This document shows positions 33,782 through 43,639 of a stretch of 64,000 bases of DNA, in pieces (within the stretch, counting starts at the first letter, position 1; the number at the start of each line of letters is the position of its first letter). The stretch lies in contig NZ_JAQNDK010000005.1 of NCBI RefSeq assembly GCF_028368935.1, positions 744,001 through 808,000 on the forward strand, read 5' to 3'. The notes beneath the pieces are model-generated. The model ran no database searches. It was not told the origin of the DNA and worked only from the letters and a program-made list of their open reading frames with translations. Origin of the DNA: Sorangium aterium. GTDB taxonomy: Bacteria > Myxococcota_A > Polyangia > Polyangiales > Polyangiaceae. Position numbers and translations under genes: made by a program.

Positions 33782-34419
33782 CGGACCCTTTGGGCGATCG
33801 TCCACGCGAGCGCGAGCGCGCCGGCGATCGCGACGAGCGACGCCAGGGCCCGCCCGACCAGGATGGAGCGCCAGAACGACAGGGTGGGGAGGTGCTGGAC
33901 CGTGACGCCCTCGACCTGCACCGGCTTGAGCACCCCGCCCTTCCAGTCCCGATCGGGATCAACGCCGAGCTTGAGCGACAGATCGCGGCGGATCCGCAGC
34001 AGCTCGTCGGTGTTCTGCCCGGGCAGCCCGTAGCGGCCGCGGAAGCCGAGCCCGAGCACGCACGCGTACGTCGCCATCACCGGGAGCGGGCCCTTCCGGA
34101 CGCGCTCCAGCCGCTCGAAGAACTCGACGCCCGCGTTGTTGGTCGTCCACCGCGACGCCTGGAGCGGGCGCTGCGCCCAGACCGGCCGCAGGTCCGGCAG
34201 CGACATCGCGATCTCGTCCGCGCACGCGGCGATCGCGAACATCCCGTCGTCGACCGACGCGACCGGCATCTCCTGCGCGAGCCTGGACCCCTTCAGCTCC
34301 TCAAGCAGCAGGTTCGCCTGTCGCAGCACGTGATCGGCCGGCGGCCGCCGCGGGGACTGGCGGAGCATGCAGAGCCAGAGGAGCATCTCCTCACCGAAGA
34401 CGCCGATGGACGTTTCCAC
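33778..34419 (-). CDS. tssL: DotU/TssL-type secretion system membrane protein
   Basis: The 213-residue protein has the DotU domain: ADHVLRQANLLLEELKGSRL, DDGMFAIAACADEIAMSLPD, the WxxRPLQASRWTTNNAGVEFF segment and LGLGFRGRYGLPGQNTDELL, which is the family signature. One transmembrane helix lies at the C-terminus (ILVGRALASLVAIAGALALA), as in TssL. There is no OmpA-like peptidoglycan-binding extension. In type VI systems TssL anchors the baseplate-docking membrane complex with TssM and TssJ. Here only a shortened tssM follows, suggesting a reduced or repurposed complex. Upstream the gene is divergent from enolase. Confidence 0.88.
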   Translation of the reverse strand: METSIGVFGEEMLLWLCMLRQSPRRPPADHVLRQANLLLEELKGSRLAQEMPVASVDDGMFAIAACADEIAMSLPDLRPVWAQRPLQASRWTTNNAGVEFFERLERVRKGPLPVMATYACVLGLGFRGRYGLPGQNTDELLRIRRDLSLKLGVDPDRDWKGGVLKPVQVEGVTVQHLPTLSFWRSILVGRALASLVAIAGALALAWTIAQRVR

Positions 34420-34616
34420 GCGGGCCCGAGCTTACGCCAGGCGCGCACCGACCGTCGACCCGGGCGCGCGTTCACCGTCGACGGTGGCGCCGGGCCGCGC
34501 CGTGCGCCGCGGGTGCACCGGAGCGTCGACATCCGGGGAGGGCCGTGCCTATGCTCCGCCCGCTTCTCGAGCCCCCTTCGAGAGCAGCCGGGGTCGCGCG
34601 AAGGCGACCCCCTTGA

Positions 34617-35921
<1,305 letters not shown>

Positions 35922-35931
35922 TCCCACCCGC

Positions 35932-35963
35932 CAGGAGTCCGGCCACGGATGGCCGGGCTCCTG
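35932..35963 (+). terminator. 14-bp hairpin after enolase
   Basis: CAGGAGtCCGGCCA pairs with TGGCCGGgCTCCTG around a 4-base loop; the only imperfection is a T-G pair. It starts 10 bp after the eno stop, a typical terminator position. There is no T-run directly after it, as is common in GC-rich genomes. Confidence 0.68.
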
Positions 35964-36107
35964 CGCGGGGCGCCGCGCCTTCGCGCTGGCGTTTCTTGCT
36001 TTATTTGCTGGGGGATTCCCCTGCGCTCCGCGCCCCGGCGTCCGCCGTCGAGGCGGCGAGGAGCCCCGCGCGGCGCTGACCGCGCCGCCGGGGTCGACCT
36101 TGCAGCG

Positions 36108-36485
36108 CTACCAGCGGTCGCGCCCGCCGCCGCCGCCGCGGCCACCGCCGCGCCCGCCGCCGCCGCCTCCACGGCCGCCGCCGCCACCACCCCCGCGGAA
36201 GCCACCGCCGCCGCCGCCGCCGCCGCCGGGGCCGCCGGTGCGCTCACGCGCCTCGTTGACCGTCAGGGTACGGCCGTCGAGGTCCTTGCCGTGCAGCGCA
36301 TTGATGGCCGCCTGCGCCTGGGCATCGCTCACCTCGACGAACCCGAACCCGCGCGACTGCCCGGTCATGCGGTCCGTCATCAACTGAATCGAGAGCACCT
36401 CGACGCCGGCCCCTTCGAACGCGGTGCGCAGGCTGTCTTCCGTCGAATGGAACGCCAGGTTCCCCACATAAAGCCGCTTGCTCAT
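36108..36485 (-). CDS. RRM-domain RNA-binding protein with Gly-rich tail
   Basis: From ATG 36485 the 125-residue protein has one RNA recognition motif: RNP-2 LYVGNLAF at residues 5-12 and RNP-1 SRGFGFVEV near residue 45. A 40-residue tail of Gly and Arg (GGGRGG repeats) follows, similar to the Rbp proteins of cyanobacteria and myxobacteria and to eukaryotic RGG boxes. It should bind RNA in the cytoplasm and may be cold- or stress-induced. The tail is encoded by a long CCGCCGCC tract on the + strand, which is prone to slippage, so its length may vary between strains. Monocistronic and convergent with eno. Confidence 0.93.
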   Translation of the reverse strand: MSKRLYVGNLAFHSTEDSLRTAFEGAGVEVLSIQLMTDRMTGQSRGFGFVEVSDAQAQAAINALHGKDLDGRTLTVNEARERTGGPGGGGGGGGGFRGGGGGGGRGGGGGGRGGGRGGGGGRDRW

Positions 36486-36966
36486 GTCTGCCGCCAATCC
36501 CGTTGCACGATCCCCGCTTCCCTCGCGGACGGCCCGGATCGTGCCGCGGGCCGCACGCGAAAACGCTCCCCGACGACCGGCCGTCACCCCACGTTCGGAC
36601 GAGGCAACCACGTTGCAGCAGGCGGCCGGATCAGAGGTCGAGGACGAACGAGCCTTGAGGCGCTCCGGAAGCTACCGGCCGGCGACGGGGTACGCAAGGT
36701 ATTCCCCCAGGCTGGCCGCGTCTGCCTGTTCATGACCGCGCGCCGCGCATCGGGCGCCGGGCGTCGGGCGGCGGCGGCGGGCGGCGGGCGACAGCGCGAA
36801 CCCGCGTCGGGATACGGCGTGCGCCTCGTGCCGCGATGCTCCGTGCGATGTGGACGAAAAGGGCTCCGGGCCCTCTTCCAACCGTTCGTGCTTGAAGGCC
36901 CGGCGAGCCGGCCGCCAGATCGGCATGGTACCCTGCCTGTTCGGAGCTCGACCTGGAGGTCAGATC
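36486..36966. other. intergenic region between the RRM gene and the propeller lipoprotein
   Basis: These 481 bp lie between divergent starts. No credible CDS is present: the open frames are Arg/Ala-rich shadows. I see no consensus sigma-70 or sigma-54 element and no strong palindrome. A long untranslated leader for the RRM gene, as cold-shock genes often have, is possible but not shown by the sequence. Confidence 0.35.
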
Positions 36967-38928
36967 ATGAGGCCACGCGTGTTCTCGGCGGGGGCGGGCC
37001 CGCGCACGGTGAATCGAGGGGCGCTCCTCCTCGCCCTGGCGACGGCGATCGCGGCCTCCGCGGCGGCGTGCTCCTCGGGCGACGGCGCCGGCGCGCCCTC
37101 GGGCGGGGCGCAGGGCGGCGGCGGCTCCTCGGGCAGCGGCGCCGTGGAGGGGCTCGTCTCGCTGCGCGTCGAGCCGGGCGCCGCCTCGGTCGCGCTCGCC
37201 TACGGCGAGTCCGCCGTCGTGCAGCTCGCGGCGATCGGCCGCTTCCAGGACGGCTCCGAGCGCGACGTCACGGCGCAGGTCAGCTGGGGGACCAGCGACC
37301 TCTTCGCCCGCGTGGACGCCGGCGAGCTCACGACCGCCTCGCCCGGCCGCGTCCGGGTGATCGCCGCCGACGGGCCCCTCACGGCGAGCGCCGACGTCAC
37401 CGTCAAGCTCGCCGGCACCATCGCGCTGCCCGGAGCTCCCCCCGGCGCGAGCGCCGCGCTCGACGGCGCGCCCGAGGCGGCGAGCGCCCCCGCGATCGCC
37501 TATCCCCTCGACGGCGCGCTCTTCCCGTCGAACATCGGCGAGGTCGAGGTCCACGTGCGCAAGGGCAGCGCCGGGCAGCGCGTCGGCCGGATCGAGATGG
37601 TGGGTGATCTCATCGATCTGAGGTTGGTCGGCGCCTGCGAGCCGCTGCCGGACGAAGGCGGGTGCGCGATGGCGCTCCCCGCGGAGGTGGTCCCGATGCT
37701 CGTGCGCACGAGCGAGGGCGAGGTGATGGAGACGCGCGTCCGCCTCGCGGCCGAGGACGGGGCCGAGCTCGGGGAGAGCGCGGCCATCGACGTCCGGTGG
37801 GCGAGCGCGGCGCTCTCCGGCGGCCTGTACTACTGGCGCACCGACGGGACCACGCTCCAGTCGGCCGCCATCTACCGCTACGATCTCGACGACGCGGCGA
37901 GCCCGCCCGAGCTGTTCTGGGAGAACGAGCAGTCGCCGCCGCTGGCGAACGGGCAGGAGATGCCCTGCATGGGCTGCCACGCCCTCGCGCAGGCCGGCGA
38001 CAAGATGGCGCTCACCTTCGGCGGCAGCGGCCCGTCCTCGTTCGCGCTGGTGGACGTCGCGACCGCGGACATCATCGCCCTCCGCAACACCGACGCCGCC
38101 GGATTCGCCACGATGACCACGTTCTCGCCGGACGGCGAGCTCATGGTCAACGCCTTCCGCGGCGCGCTGACGCTCCGCCGCGCGGACGAGACGCTCGAGG
38201 CGCTCGGCGATCTGTTCGCGCCGACGATCGACGAGGGCGAGCGGCTGACGCAGCCGTTCTGGTCGCCGGACGGCAAGCACCTCGCCTTCGTCGCGTGGCA
38301 GCCGGGGGAGAACGGCGCGGGCGACGAGCTTTACGGCGACACGGTCCGGGGCGCGCAGATCCTGATCGCGCGCTCGGACGGGGCGGGCGCGTTCGAGGCG
38401 CCGCGGGCCCTCGTGCCGCGCGCGCAGGACAGGAGCCATTACTATCCCGCCATCTCGGACGACGGCGCCTTCGTTGTGTTCAACACGTCGCGTTGCGACG
38501 GGCCGCCCGGCAACGGGCCTTACGGCAACGACCCGTGCGACACCTATGACGACAACTCCGCGCGGCTCCAGATCATCCCGGTCGAGGGGGGCGCGCCCGT
38601 CGATCTCGCCCGGGCGAACGGCGATGACACCTGGGCGAACTCGTGGCCGCGCTTCGGGCCGAGCCACGACACCTACCGTGGCAAGAACCTTTACTGGGTC
38701 GCGTTCTCGTCGCGGCGCCCCTACGGCCTGCGCCTCGCCGGGTCGAGCGACGGCACGACCACGCCGCAGCTCTGGTTCGCGGCCGTGACGCTCTCGCCGG
38801 GAGGGGCGCAGGGCGGCGACCCGAGCTTCGCGCCGGTGTGGATGCCCCGGCAGAACGACGACATGGCCCATCCGACGGGCAACCATATCCCGCAATGGGC
38901 CGAGAAGGCGCTCCCCGTGCCGCAGTGA
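36967..38928 (+). CDS. lipoprotein with Ig-like and TolB-like beta-propeller domains and a c-heme motif
   Basis: From ATG 36967 the protein has 653 residues. A signal ending AAAC is followed by a Gly/Ser linker. An Ig-like Big_2 domain (LVSLRVEPGAASVALAYGES to VTVKLAGT) precedes a second beta domain. The C-terminal 390 residues show PD40/TolB propeller blades, for example FSPDGELMVNAFRG, PFWSPDGKHLAFVAWQ and YPAISDDGAFVVFN. Within the first blade is CMGCH, a c-type heme-attachment motif. The protein therefore may be a cell-surface cytochrome with a propeller scaffold. Its role is unknown. The gene is alone; a convergent subtilase gene follows 37 bp later. Confidence 0.82.
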   Translation: MRPRVFSAGAGPRTVNRGALLLALATAIAASAAACSSGDGAGAPSGGAQGGGGSSGSGAVEGLVSLRVEPGAASVALAYGESAVVQLAAIGRFQDGSERDVTAQVSWGTSDLFARVDAGELTTASPGRVRVIAADGPLTASADVTVKLAGTIALPGAPPGASAALDGAPEAASAPAIAYPLDGALFPSNIGEVEVHVRKGSAGQRVGRIEMVGDLIDLRLVGACEPLPDEGGCAMALPAEVVPMLVRTSEGEVMETRVRLAAEDGAELGESAAIDVRWASAALSGGLYYWRTDGTTLQSAAIYRYDLDDAASPPELFWENEQSPPLANGQEMPCMGCHALAQAGDKMALTFGGSGPSSFALVDVATADIIALRNTDAAGFATMTTFSPDGELMVNAFRGALTLRRADETLEALGDLFAPTIDEGERLTQPFWSPDGKHLAFVAWQPGENGAGDELYGDTVRGAQILIARSDGAGAFEAPRALVPRAQDRSHYYPAISDDGAFVVFNTSRCDGPPGNGPYGNDPCDTYDDNSARLQIIPVEGGAPVDLARANGDDTWANSWPRFGPSHDTYRGKNLYWVAFSSRRPYGLRLAGSSDGTTTPQLWFAAVTLSPGGAQGGDPSFAPVWMPRQNDDMAHPTGNHIPQWAEKALPVPQ

Positions 38929-38965
38929 GCGAGGCAGGAGAGGGGCTCGCCGCCGGGCCTCCCGC

Positions 38966-40090
38966 TCAGGCGGCGCGCGCGGCGGCCACGGCGGCGCGGG
39001 GCTGCACGACGCCGAAGCCCTGCCGCTCCGCCGCGATGCCGGGCAGCCCGCGCGCGGTCTTCATCAGGATGCGCCGGCATTGCTGCGGGGAGAGGCGCGG
39101 GTTCGCCTCGAGCATCTGCGCCACGACGCTGCTCACGATCGGCGCGGCGAAGCTCGTCCCGTCCACGTGTTTGTAATGGCCGGAGATCACCTTCTGATCG
39201 CGCAGCTTGGCCGCCGCGAGCTGGCGCACGAGGTACGGCTCGCGGCCGGCGATGGCGTCGAGGTCCGGATCGACGCACGCGTGCTCGACGAGCAGCCCGG
39301 GCAGCTCCTCGTCCAGGGCGCTGTCGAGCAGCGAGAGCAGCTGCGCCTGCGCCGCGGTCGGCGTCCCGGGCAGGATGGGCGCTGCGAGCCATATCGCCGG
39401 CGCGATGATCTCCGGCTTCTGCAGCCCGTCGAGGGTGAGGCCGTACGAAGAGTGGTAGTTCCACGTCTGCTCTCCTGCGCCGCCGTCGTCGAGCCCCCCG
39501 ACGGCGATGACGCTCGGCGCGCTCGCCGGCGGCAGGACGCGGTGCCCCGGGTCGTGCCCCGCGTTGCCCGCGGCGGCCACGACGACGATGCCGTGCCGGG
39601 TGGCGTCGTCGGCGGCGCGCGACAGGCTCCCGGTCAGGTACGACTCCTCGTAATCGCCTCCGCAGGAGATGTTGAGCACACGGATCCCGTACTGCTCGCG
39701 GTGCGCGATCACCCATTCGATGCCGCGCCGGATGTCGTCGTGGACGATGCGGTGGGCGAAGCCGACCTTGACCAGCACGAGGTTCGCCTCCCAGGCGAGC
39801 CCGCGGAAGCGCCCGTCGGAGAGCGCGCCGTTCCCGGCGGCGACCACCGAGGTCATCATGCCGTGCCACGACGAGGCGTCGCCGTGCTCGAGCGCCGACG
39901 GCCCCGCCTCGGGCGCGAAGAGATCGTGGTAGGCGAGGACGCGGTTCCGGGGCGTTGTGAGGTCCGGGTGGGCGTAAAAGCCGGAGTCGAGGAAGGCGAT
40001 GGTGACGCCGCGGCCGGCGTAGCCAGGGTCCGCGTGGAGCCGGTCCGCGATGGGCAGGATACGCCTGGGGTCGAGGTCGCTCGGAGGCAT
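38966..40090 (-). CDS. subtilisin-like (S8) serine protease without signal peptide
   Basis: The 374-residue protein has the complete subtilase triad: Asp in TIAFLDSGFYAHPD, His in SSWHGMMTSVVAAG and Ser in DGTSFAAPIVSSVVA, with the oxyanion-hole Asn in AAAGNAGH. There is no signal peptide or propeptide, so it is probably cytoplasmic, unlike most S8 proteases. An unusual insertion of about 70 residues (LLSLLDSALDEELPGLLVEH and following) precedes the Ser motif. Cytoplasmic subtilases can act on ribosomal peptides, but no precursor gene is visible next to it. Substrate unknown. Confidence 0.92.
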   Translation of the reverse strand: MPPSDLDPRRILPIADRLHADPGYAGRGVTIAFLDSGFYAHPDLTTPRNRVLAYHDLFAPEAGPSALEHGDASSWHGMMTSVVAAGNGALSDGRFRGLAWEANLVLVKVGFAHRIVHDDIRRGIEWVIAHREQYGIRVLNISCGGDYEESYLTGSLSRAADDATRHGIVVVAAAGNAGHDPGHRVLPPASAPSVIAVGGLDDGGAGEQTWNYHSSYGLTLDGLQKPEIIAPAIWLAAPILPGTPTAAQAQLLSLLDSALDEELPGLLVEHACVDPDLDAIAGREPYLVRQLAAAKLRDQKVISGHYKHVDGTSFAAPIVSSVVAQMLEANPRLSPQQCRRILMKTARGLPGIAAERQGFGVVQPRAAVAAARAA

Positions 40091-40221
40091 CGGCGGGACA
40101 CTATTTCACCGTTCCGCAGCCCCCGCCCGCAGGAACTCCGCGCGAGCCCGCCCGCTCGTTCGGCGGACGCACGCAGCGCGCCGTCTGGACGGGCGCGCGC
40201 CGCTCCGGCAGGCTCGGGCGC

Positions 40222-40554
40222 ATGAGGTCGTTCATCGCGACGATGGTGTATGAGCTCCACCCGGACACGCCCCCGGAAGCGAGGAAGCTCCTGCGGGCGC
40301 ACCTCGTTGGCAGGCGCTGGCAGGACAGGCACGAGGGCGCGGCGATGCCGTCGACGGCGGTCTGGATCCGCCGCTCCGCGGAGGATCACGAGACGACCGA
40401 CGACCTGCACGCCGCGTGCGCGCGCGACCTCGGCGACGCGGTGGCCGCCGTGGCGCGGGCGGGGCGGTCGATCCAGGTGGTGCGCGCGTGGATCCAGGTC
40501 AGCGGCGCAGGGACGTACGGGCTCGTCACGGTGCCGAGGCCGGCGGAAGGCTGA
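40222..40554 (+). CDS. small conserved hypothetical protein
   Basis: The 110-residue frame from ATG 40222 has balanced composition and good codon use; ATG 40243 is a possible alternative start. It contains MVYELHPDTPPEARKLLRAH and a C-terminal VVRAWIQVSGAGTYGLVTV. No signal peptide or membrane span is present. I do not recognise a family. The pattern of a short alpha/beta protein with two Trp residues is consistent with a real cytoplasmic protein. It is divergent from the subtilase gene, 131 bp away. Confidence 0.6.
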   Translation: MRSFIATMVYELHPDTPPEARKLLRAHLVGRRWQDRHEGAAMPSTAVWIRRSAEDHETTDDLHAACARDLGDAVAAVARAGRSIQVVRAWIQVSGAGTYGLVTVPRPAEG

Positions 40555-40650
40555 GCGCGCGGGGGGAGGCGCGCTCTGCCGCGGCGCTTCGGATAGGCTT
40601 GGTGGCTCGAAGGGAGGCGACGACGGCTCGGCGCGCGCCCCTCGCCGGCG

Positions 40651-41550
40651 TCAGTTGACCTGGATGCCGCAGTTGAGGAACTCGATCGAGGTGTCGATCC
40701 GGAAGTGAGAGTCGGTCACGTGGCGCTCGGCAAAGAAGAAGTCGAGCTGATACGTCTTCCCGATCTCGAGCCCGAGCTCGTCGAGGTCGACGACCTCGAG
40801 CTCCTCGGCGTGGATACCCCCGAGGTCGACCACCTTCTTCCCGTTGATGAACGTGAAGACGTCGTCGTCGCCGGCGAACGTGAACTGCTCGCCGCCCTTG
40901 TACTGGAAGCCCATGTGCATCTCGAAGGTGAAATGGTAGTTGTGTGGCCGCCCCTCGTTGCCGTACAGCGCCTCGTCGATCGGGAAGAACTCCCGGTTGT
41001 TGTACGTCCACACGCCGTCGCCTTCGGGGTCCTCGAACTGCAGCGTGAGGTTCATCGGCATGTTCACGCCCTCGGTGTCGCGGAACCACACGTCGAAGTT
41101 CTCCTTGCCGGTCGTGGTCATGGTGCCTTCGGCCCCGCCGCCATAGACGGGTTTCAGGTCCGCTCCGAGGGTGTCCGTGACGATCATGTGATCGTCGCAG
41201 TTGATGCACTTGCCCTCGTCTTGCGGCTCCATGTCGGGGTGCGCCTCCTGGAAGTCGCGCACCCGGCCGGTGAACTTGCCGTCGCACGACTTGCCGGTTT
41301 CCTGGTCGTCCCCGGGGTTCCCGCCGACACCGCTGCTGCCGACGCTGGGGTTGACCGAGCCGAAGCTGTCATCGTAGCCGCCCGTCCCGGTGGGCCCACC
41401 GGTCCCGCCGGGCCCGCTGGTCCCGCCGGGCCCAGCTGCCTGCGACGACGTATCGCCTCCGCTGCTGTTCCCCTGATTGTCCACCGCGCTGCACGCACTC
41501 AGCAGACCCATAAGCGCAAGCGCCGCCACGCACCCAGCCGTCTTTTTCAT
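40651..41550 (-). CDS. fibro-slime domain lipoprotein
   Basis: From ATG 41550 the 299-residue protein has a short lipoprotein signal ending LMGLLSAC. A Gly/Ser/Thr linker with GPGGT repeats follows. The rest is the fibro-slime domain: GRVRDFQEAHPDMEPQ, DTLGADLKPVYGG, FDVWFRDTEGVNMPM, FTFAGDDDVFTFINGKKVVD and FFAERHVTDSHFRIDT. The domain was named from Dictyostelium spore/slime proteins and Fibrobacter surface proteins and includes PA14-like carbohydrate-binding features. A surface role in adhesion to polysaccharide is likely. The gene is transcribed alone. Confidence 0.88.
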   Translation of the reverse strand: MKKTAGCVAALALMGLLSACSAVDNQGNSSGGDTSSQAAGPGGTSGPGGTGGPTGTGGYDDSFGSVNPSVGSSGVGGNPGDDQETGKSCDGKFTGRVRDFQEAHPDMEPQDEGKCINCDDHMIVTDTLGADLKPVYGGGAEGTMTTTGKENFDVWFRDTEGVNMPMNLTLQFEDPEGDGVWTYNNREFFPIDEALYGNEGRPHNYHFTFEMHMGFQYKGGEQFTFAGDDDVFTFINGKKVVDLGGIHAEELEVVDLDELGLEIGKTYQLDFFFAERHVTDSHFRIDTSIEFLNCGIQVN

Positions 41551-42073
41551 CGCCAACCTCGTGTTAAGAACGCCGTCCCAAGACCCCGACGGCAAATTAG
41601 CATGATAACGTCCTCCCGGCGTGCTGACGTGGTGCGTTATCTGATGGAATTGCACCCGGCAAATGTGCCTATTCTTTTGATGGTGCTGGCATTTTCTTTC
41701 GACGGTGTTCGTCGGACGAGTCATGGCGCACAGGCGCCCCGGGAGCGGGGAGCACGTGAATTCGGCGATACCGACGCTTCGGTCACCCGGCGGCCGCCGG
41801 CCGACTCCCGAGCTGACGGCCGCCGGCCGACTCCCGAGCTGACGGCCACAACCATGTTCCCCTCTGCTGCGCCGGCGACCCTCGCCTGCCGCGCGAGGCG
41901 CCTTTCGCGGCGGTGCGATCTCCAGCCACGTCGTTTCGTCCACGGCGCGGGTCGTTCGTGGCTTGGGCCACGTCGCCGGAGCGGCTGCGCCGGCACGAGG
42001 GGCTCGACTTCCGGGCACGCTCGGGTTACGCGAGGACCGCTCGTCACGGACACGGAAGAGACGCAGGTGCGCA
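41551..42073. other. intergenic region upstream of the fibro-slime gene
   Basis: This 523-bp region separates divergent genes. It contains a moderately AT-rich promoter-like stretch at about 41590-41705 and a perfect 26-bp tandem duplication at 41792-41843. Long frames on the minus strand through it are Arg-rich and repeat-driven, so I do not call a gene. The true start of the gene at 42074 is uncertain and could lie somewhat upstream. Confidence 0.4.
41792..41843. repeat. perfect 26-bp tandem duplication
   Basis: Two identical 26-bp units (41792-41817 and 41818-41843), each beginning ggccgccggccgactcccga, lie in non-coding DNA. The perfect identity implies a recent duplication. Confidence 0.9.
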
Positions 42074-43639
42074 GTGGACCACGAGACGCGGAGCGATATC
42101 GAGCCCGGCTCCAGCGACGCTGATGCGCGGGAGGCTCGCCACGCCGCCGAGGCGAGCCCGGTGCCTGTCCCGTGGACGGAGCCGCTGCCCCGGCGGGAGC
42201 CGCCGCCCCGGCGATCGACCGGCGCCGGCCAGGCGGTCTGTCCTGTCTGCCTCGAGCGCATCGCCGCCGGGGTCGCCCTCTGCCCCGAGTGCGGGGAGCC
42301 GCCCGACGCGCCCAGGCGGCCAGCGACGGCGCCTTCGATCCCCGATGCCCCCAAGGACGCGAGCTGGCTCGCCCTCCACTGGCGTCCGCTCGTCACGATC
42401 GGCGCGATCCTGGGGCTCATCAGCACCGGCGGCGCGCTCCGCTACCTGGCGCCCCACCGGTTCGCGCCGTCCCGGGCCGCGTCGCCTGTCGCTCCCCCGG
42501 CCCCGGTGTGCGGGGCGCCGTGCTGGAGCGGCGAGTCGTGCCAGCTCGGCCGCTGCGTCTGGCAGCGCCCGAACGACGTCGGCCACCTGGCCGACGAGCA
42601 CGCGCCCTCGATCGCCGGGCCCTTCTCGCTCCCCAAGGACGCGCTCGACGCGCTCCCGCTCGACCGCGACCGCTTCGTGGTCGCGCTGTCCGCCGGCCTG
42701 GAGGTGCGCAGCTCCCGGACCGGCGAGGCGCTGAGCCTCGTCTCCGAGGCGCCCCACGTCCGGCGCCTGCACCGCGTGGGCGATGTCGTCTACGCGACCG
42801 CGCCCTCGCGCATTTACGTGATCGACGCCGCCACGACGCGGCTGCTCAAGACGATCGAGCTCGGCGAGGCCGTGGGCGACATCCAGGTCGGCGCCTCGGG
42901 CCGGCGCGCGCTCGCCTCGCTGCCGGCGGCGCACGCGGTGGCGATCCTCGCGACCGAGTACCACGCCGAGATCGAGCGCATCCAGTTCGGCGACGACGCC
43001 GTGGGCCCCGTGGCCGTGGACGACAGCGGCAGCCGGGCGATCACGACGACGGGCCAGCTCCCGCTGCCCGGCCAGCGCGAGCCGGCGGGCGGCGTCGCCT
43101 ATCCGTTCGACCCGAGCCGGCTCGGCTCGGAGCAGGATCGCGTGCGCACCTCGATGGTGGGCAACCCGGCCAGCGCGCTCATGATCCCCGACGGCTCGGC
43201 GGGCTTCGTGGCCCTCCGGGCCGAGAACACCCTGGTGCCGCTCACCTGGCTCCCGTCGGGCGCGGTCCGGCAGGAGGCGCGCATCACGACGTGCCGGGAG
43301 CCGGAGCAGATCGCGCTCGTCCGGAGCGACCGGCGCGCGATCGTGCGGTGCAACGAGGGGCGGGCGATCCAGGTCTTCGATCTGTCGAAGCGCGAGCTGC
43401 TCCGCGCCGTCACGTTCCCCGGCCGCGCGCTCGACATGGCCGTCGCTCCGGACGGGGCGCAGGCGGTCGTCGCGCTGAGCGGCGACGGGGCGGGCTCGGT
43501 GGCCCTCGTCGATCTGAAGAGCTATGCGGCGAAGGTCCACCCGCTCGGCGGCGAGCCGACGCGGGTCCGCCTCGCCCCGGACGGCGGCTCGGCGCTCGCG
43601 CTCGGCGATCGCGCGAAGGTCGCATGGGTGCTGCAATGA
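42074..43639 (+). CDS. zinc-ribbon, single-span protein with beta-propeller domain (1)
   Basis: I start at GTG 42074; the frame is open upstream to 41963, so the N-terminus is uncertain. The roughly 521-residue product has a double-CxxC zinc ribbon (CPVCLERI ... CPECGEPP), one membrane helix (LVTIGAILGLISTGGALRYL) and a small Cys cluster CGAPCWSGESCQLGRC just outside. A C-terminal seven-bladed propeller-like domain of about 330 residues carries YVTN-type blades such as IYVIDAATTRLLKTIELGEA. The layout suggests a cytosolic sensing finger coupled to an outer binding platform. The stop overlaps the next gene by 4 bp. Confidence 0.78.
   Translation: MDHETRSDIEPGSSDADAREARHAAEASPVPVPWTEPLPRREPPPRRSTGAGQAVCPVCLERIAAGVALCPECGEPPDAPRRPATAPSIPDAPKDASWLALHWRPLVTIGAILGLISTGGALRYLAPHRFAPSRAASPVAPPAPVCGAPCWSGESCQLGRCVWQRPNDVGHLADEHAPSIAGPFSLPKDALDALPLDRDRFVVALSAGLEVRSSRTGEALSLVSEAPHVRRLHRVGDVVYATAPSRIYVIDAATTRLLKTIELGEAVGDIQVGASGRRALASLPAAHAVAILATEYHAEIERIQFGDDAVGPVAVDDSGSRAITTTGQLPLPGQREPAGGVAYPFDPSRLGSEQDRVRTSMVGNPASALMIPDGSAGFVALRAENTLVPLTWLPSGAVRQEARITTCREPEQIALVRSDRRAIVRCNEGRAIQVFDLSKRELLRAVTFPGRALDMAVAPDGAQAVVALSGDGAGSVALVDLKSYAAKVHPLGGEPTRVRLAPDGGSALALGDRAKVAWVLQ

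Noticed and set aside
36730-38895. 721-codon open frame antisense to the propeller lipoprotein
   Set aside because: Arg/Ala/Val-rich with no motif, while the + strand frame has signal peptide, heme motif and propeller blades.
41640-41680. Possible sigma-54 promoter upstream of the fibro-slime gene (aggcacatttgcc)
   Set aside because: The GG-to-GC distance is 7 instead of the required 10 bases.
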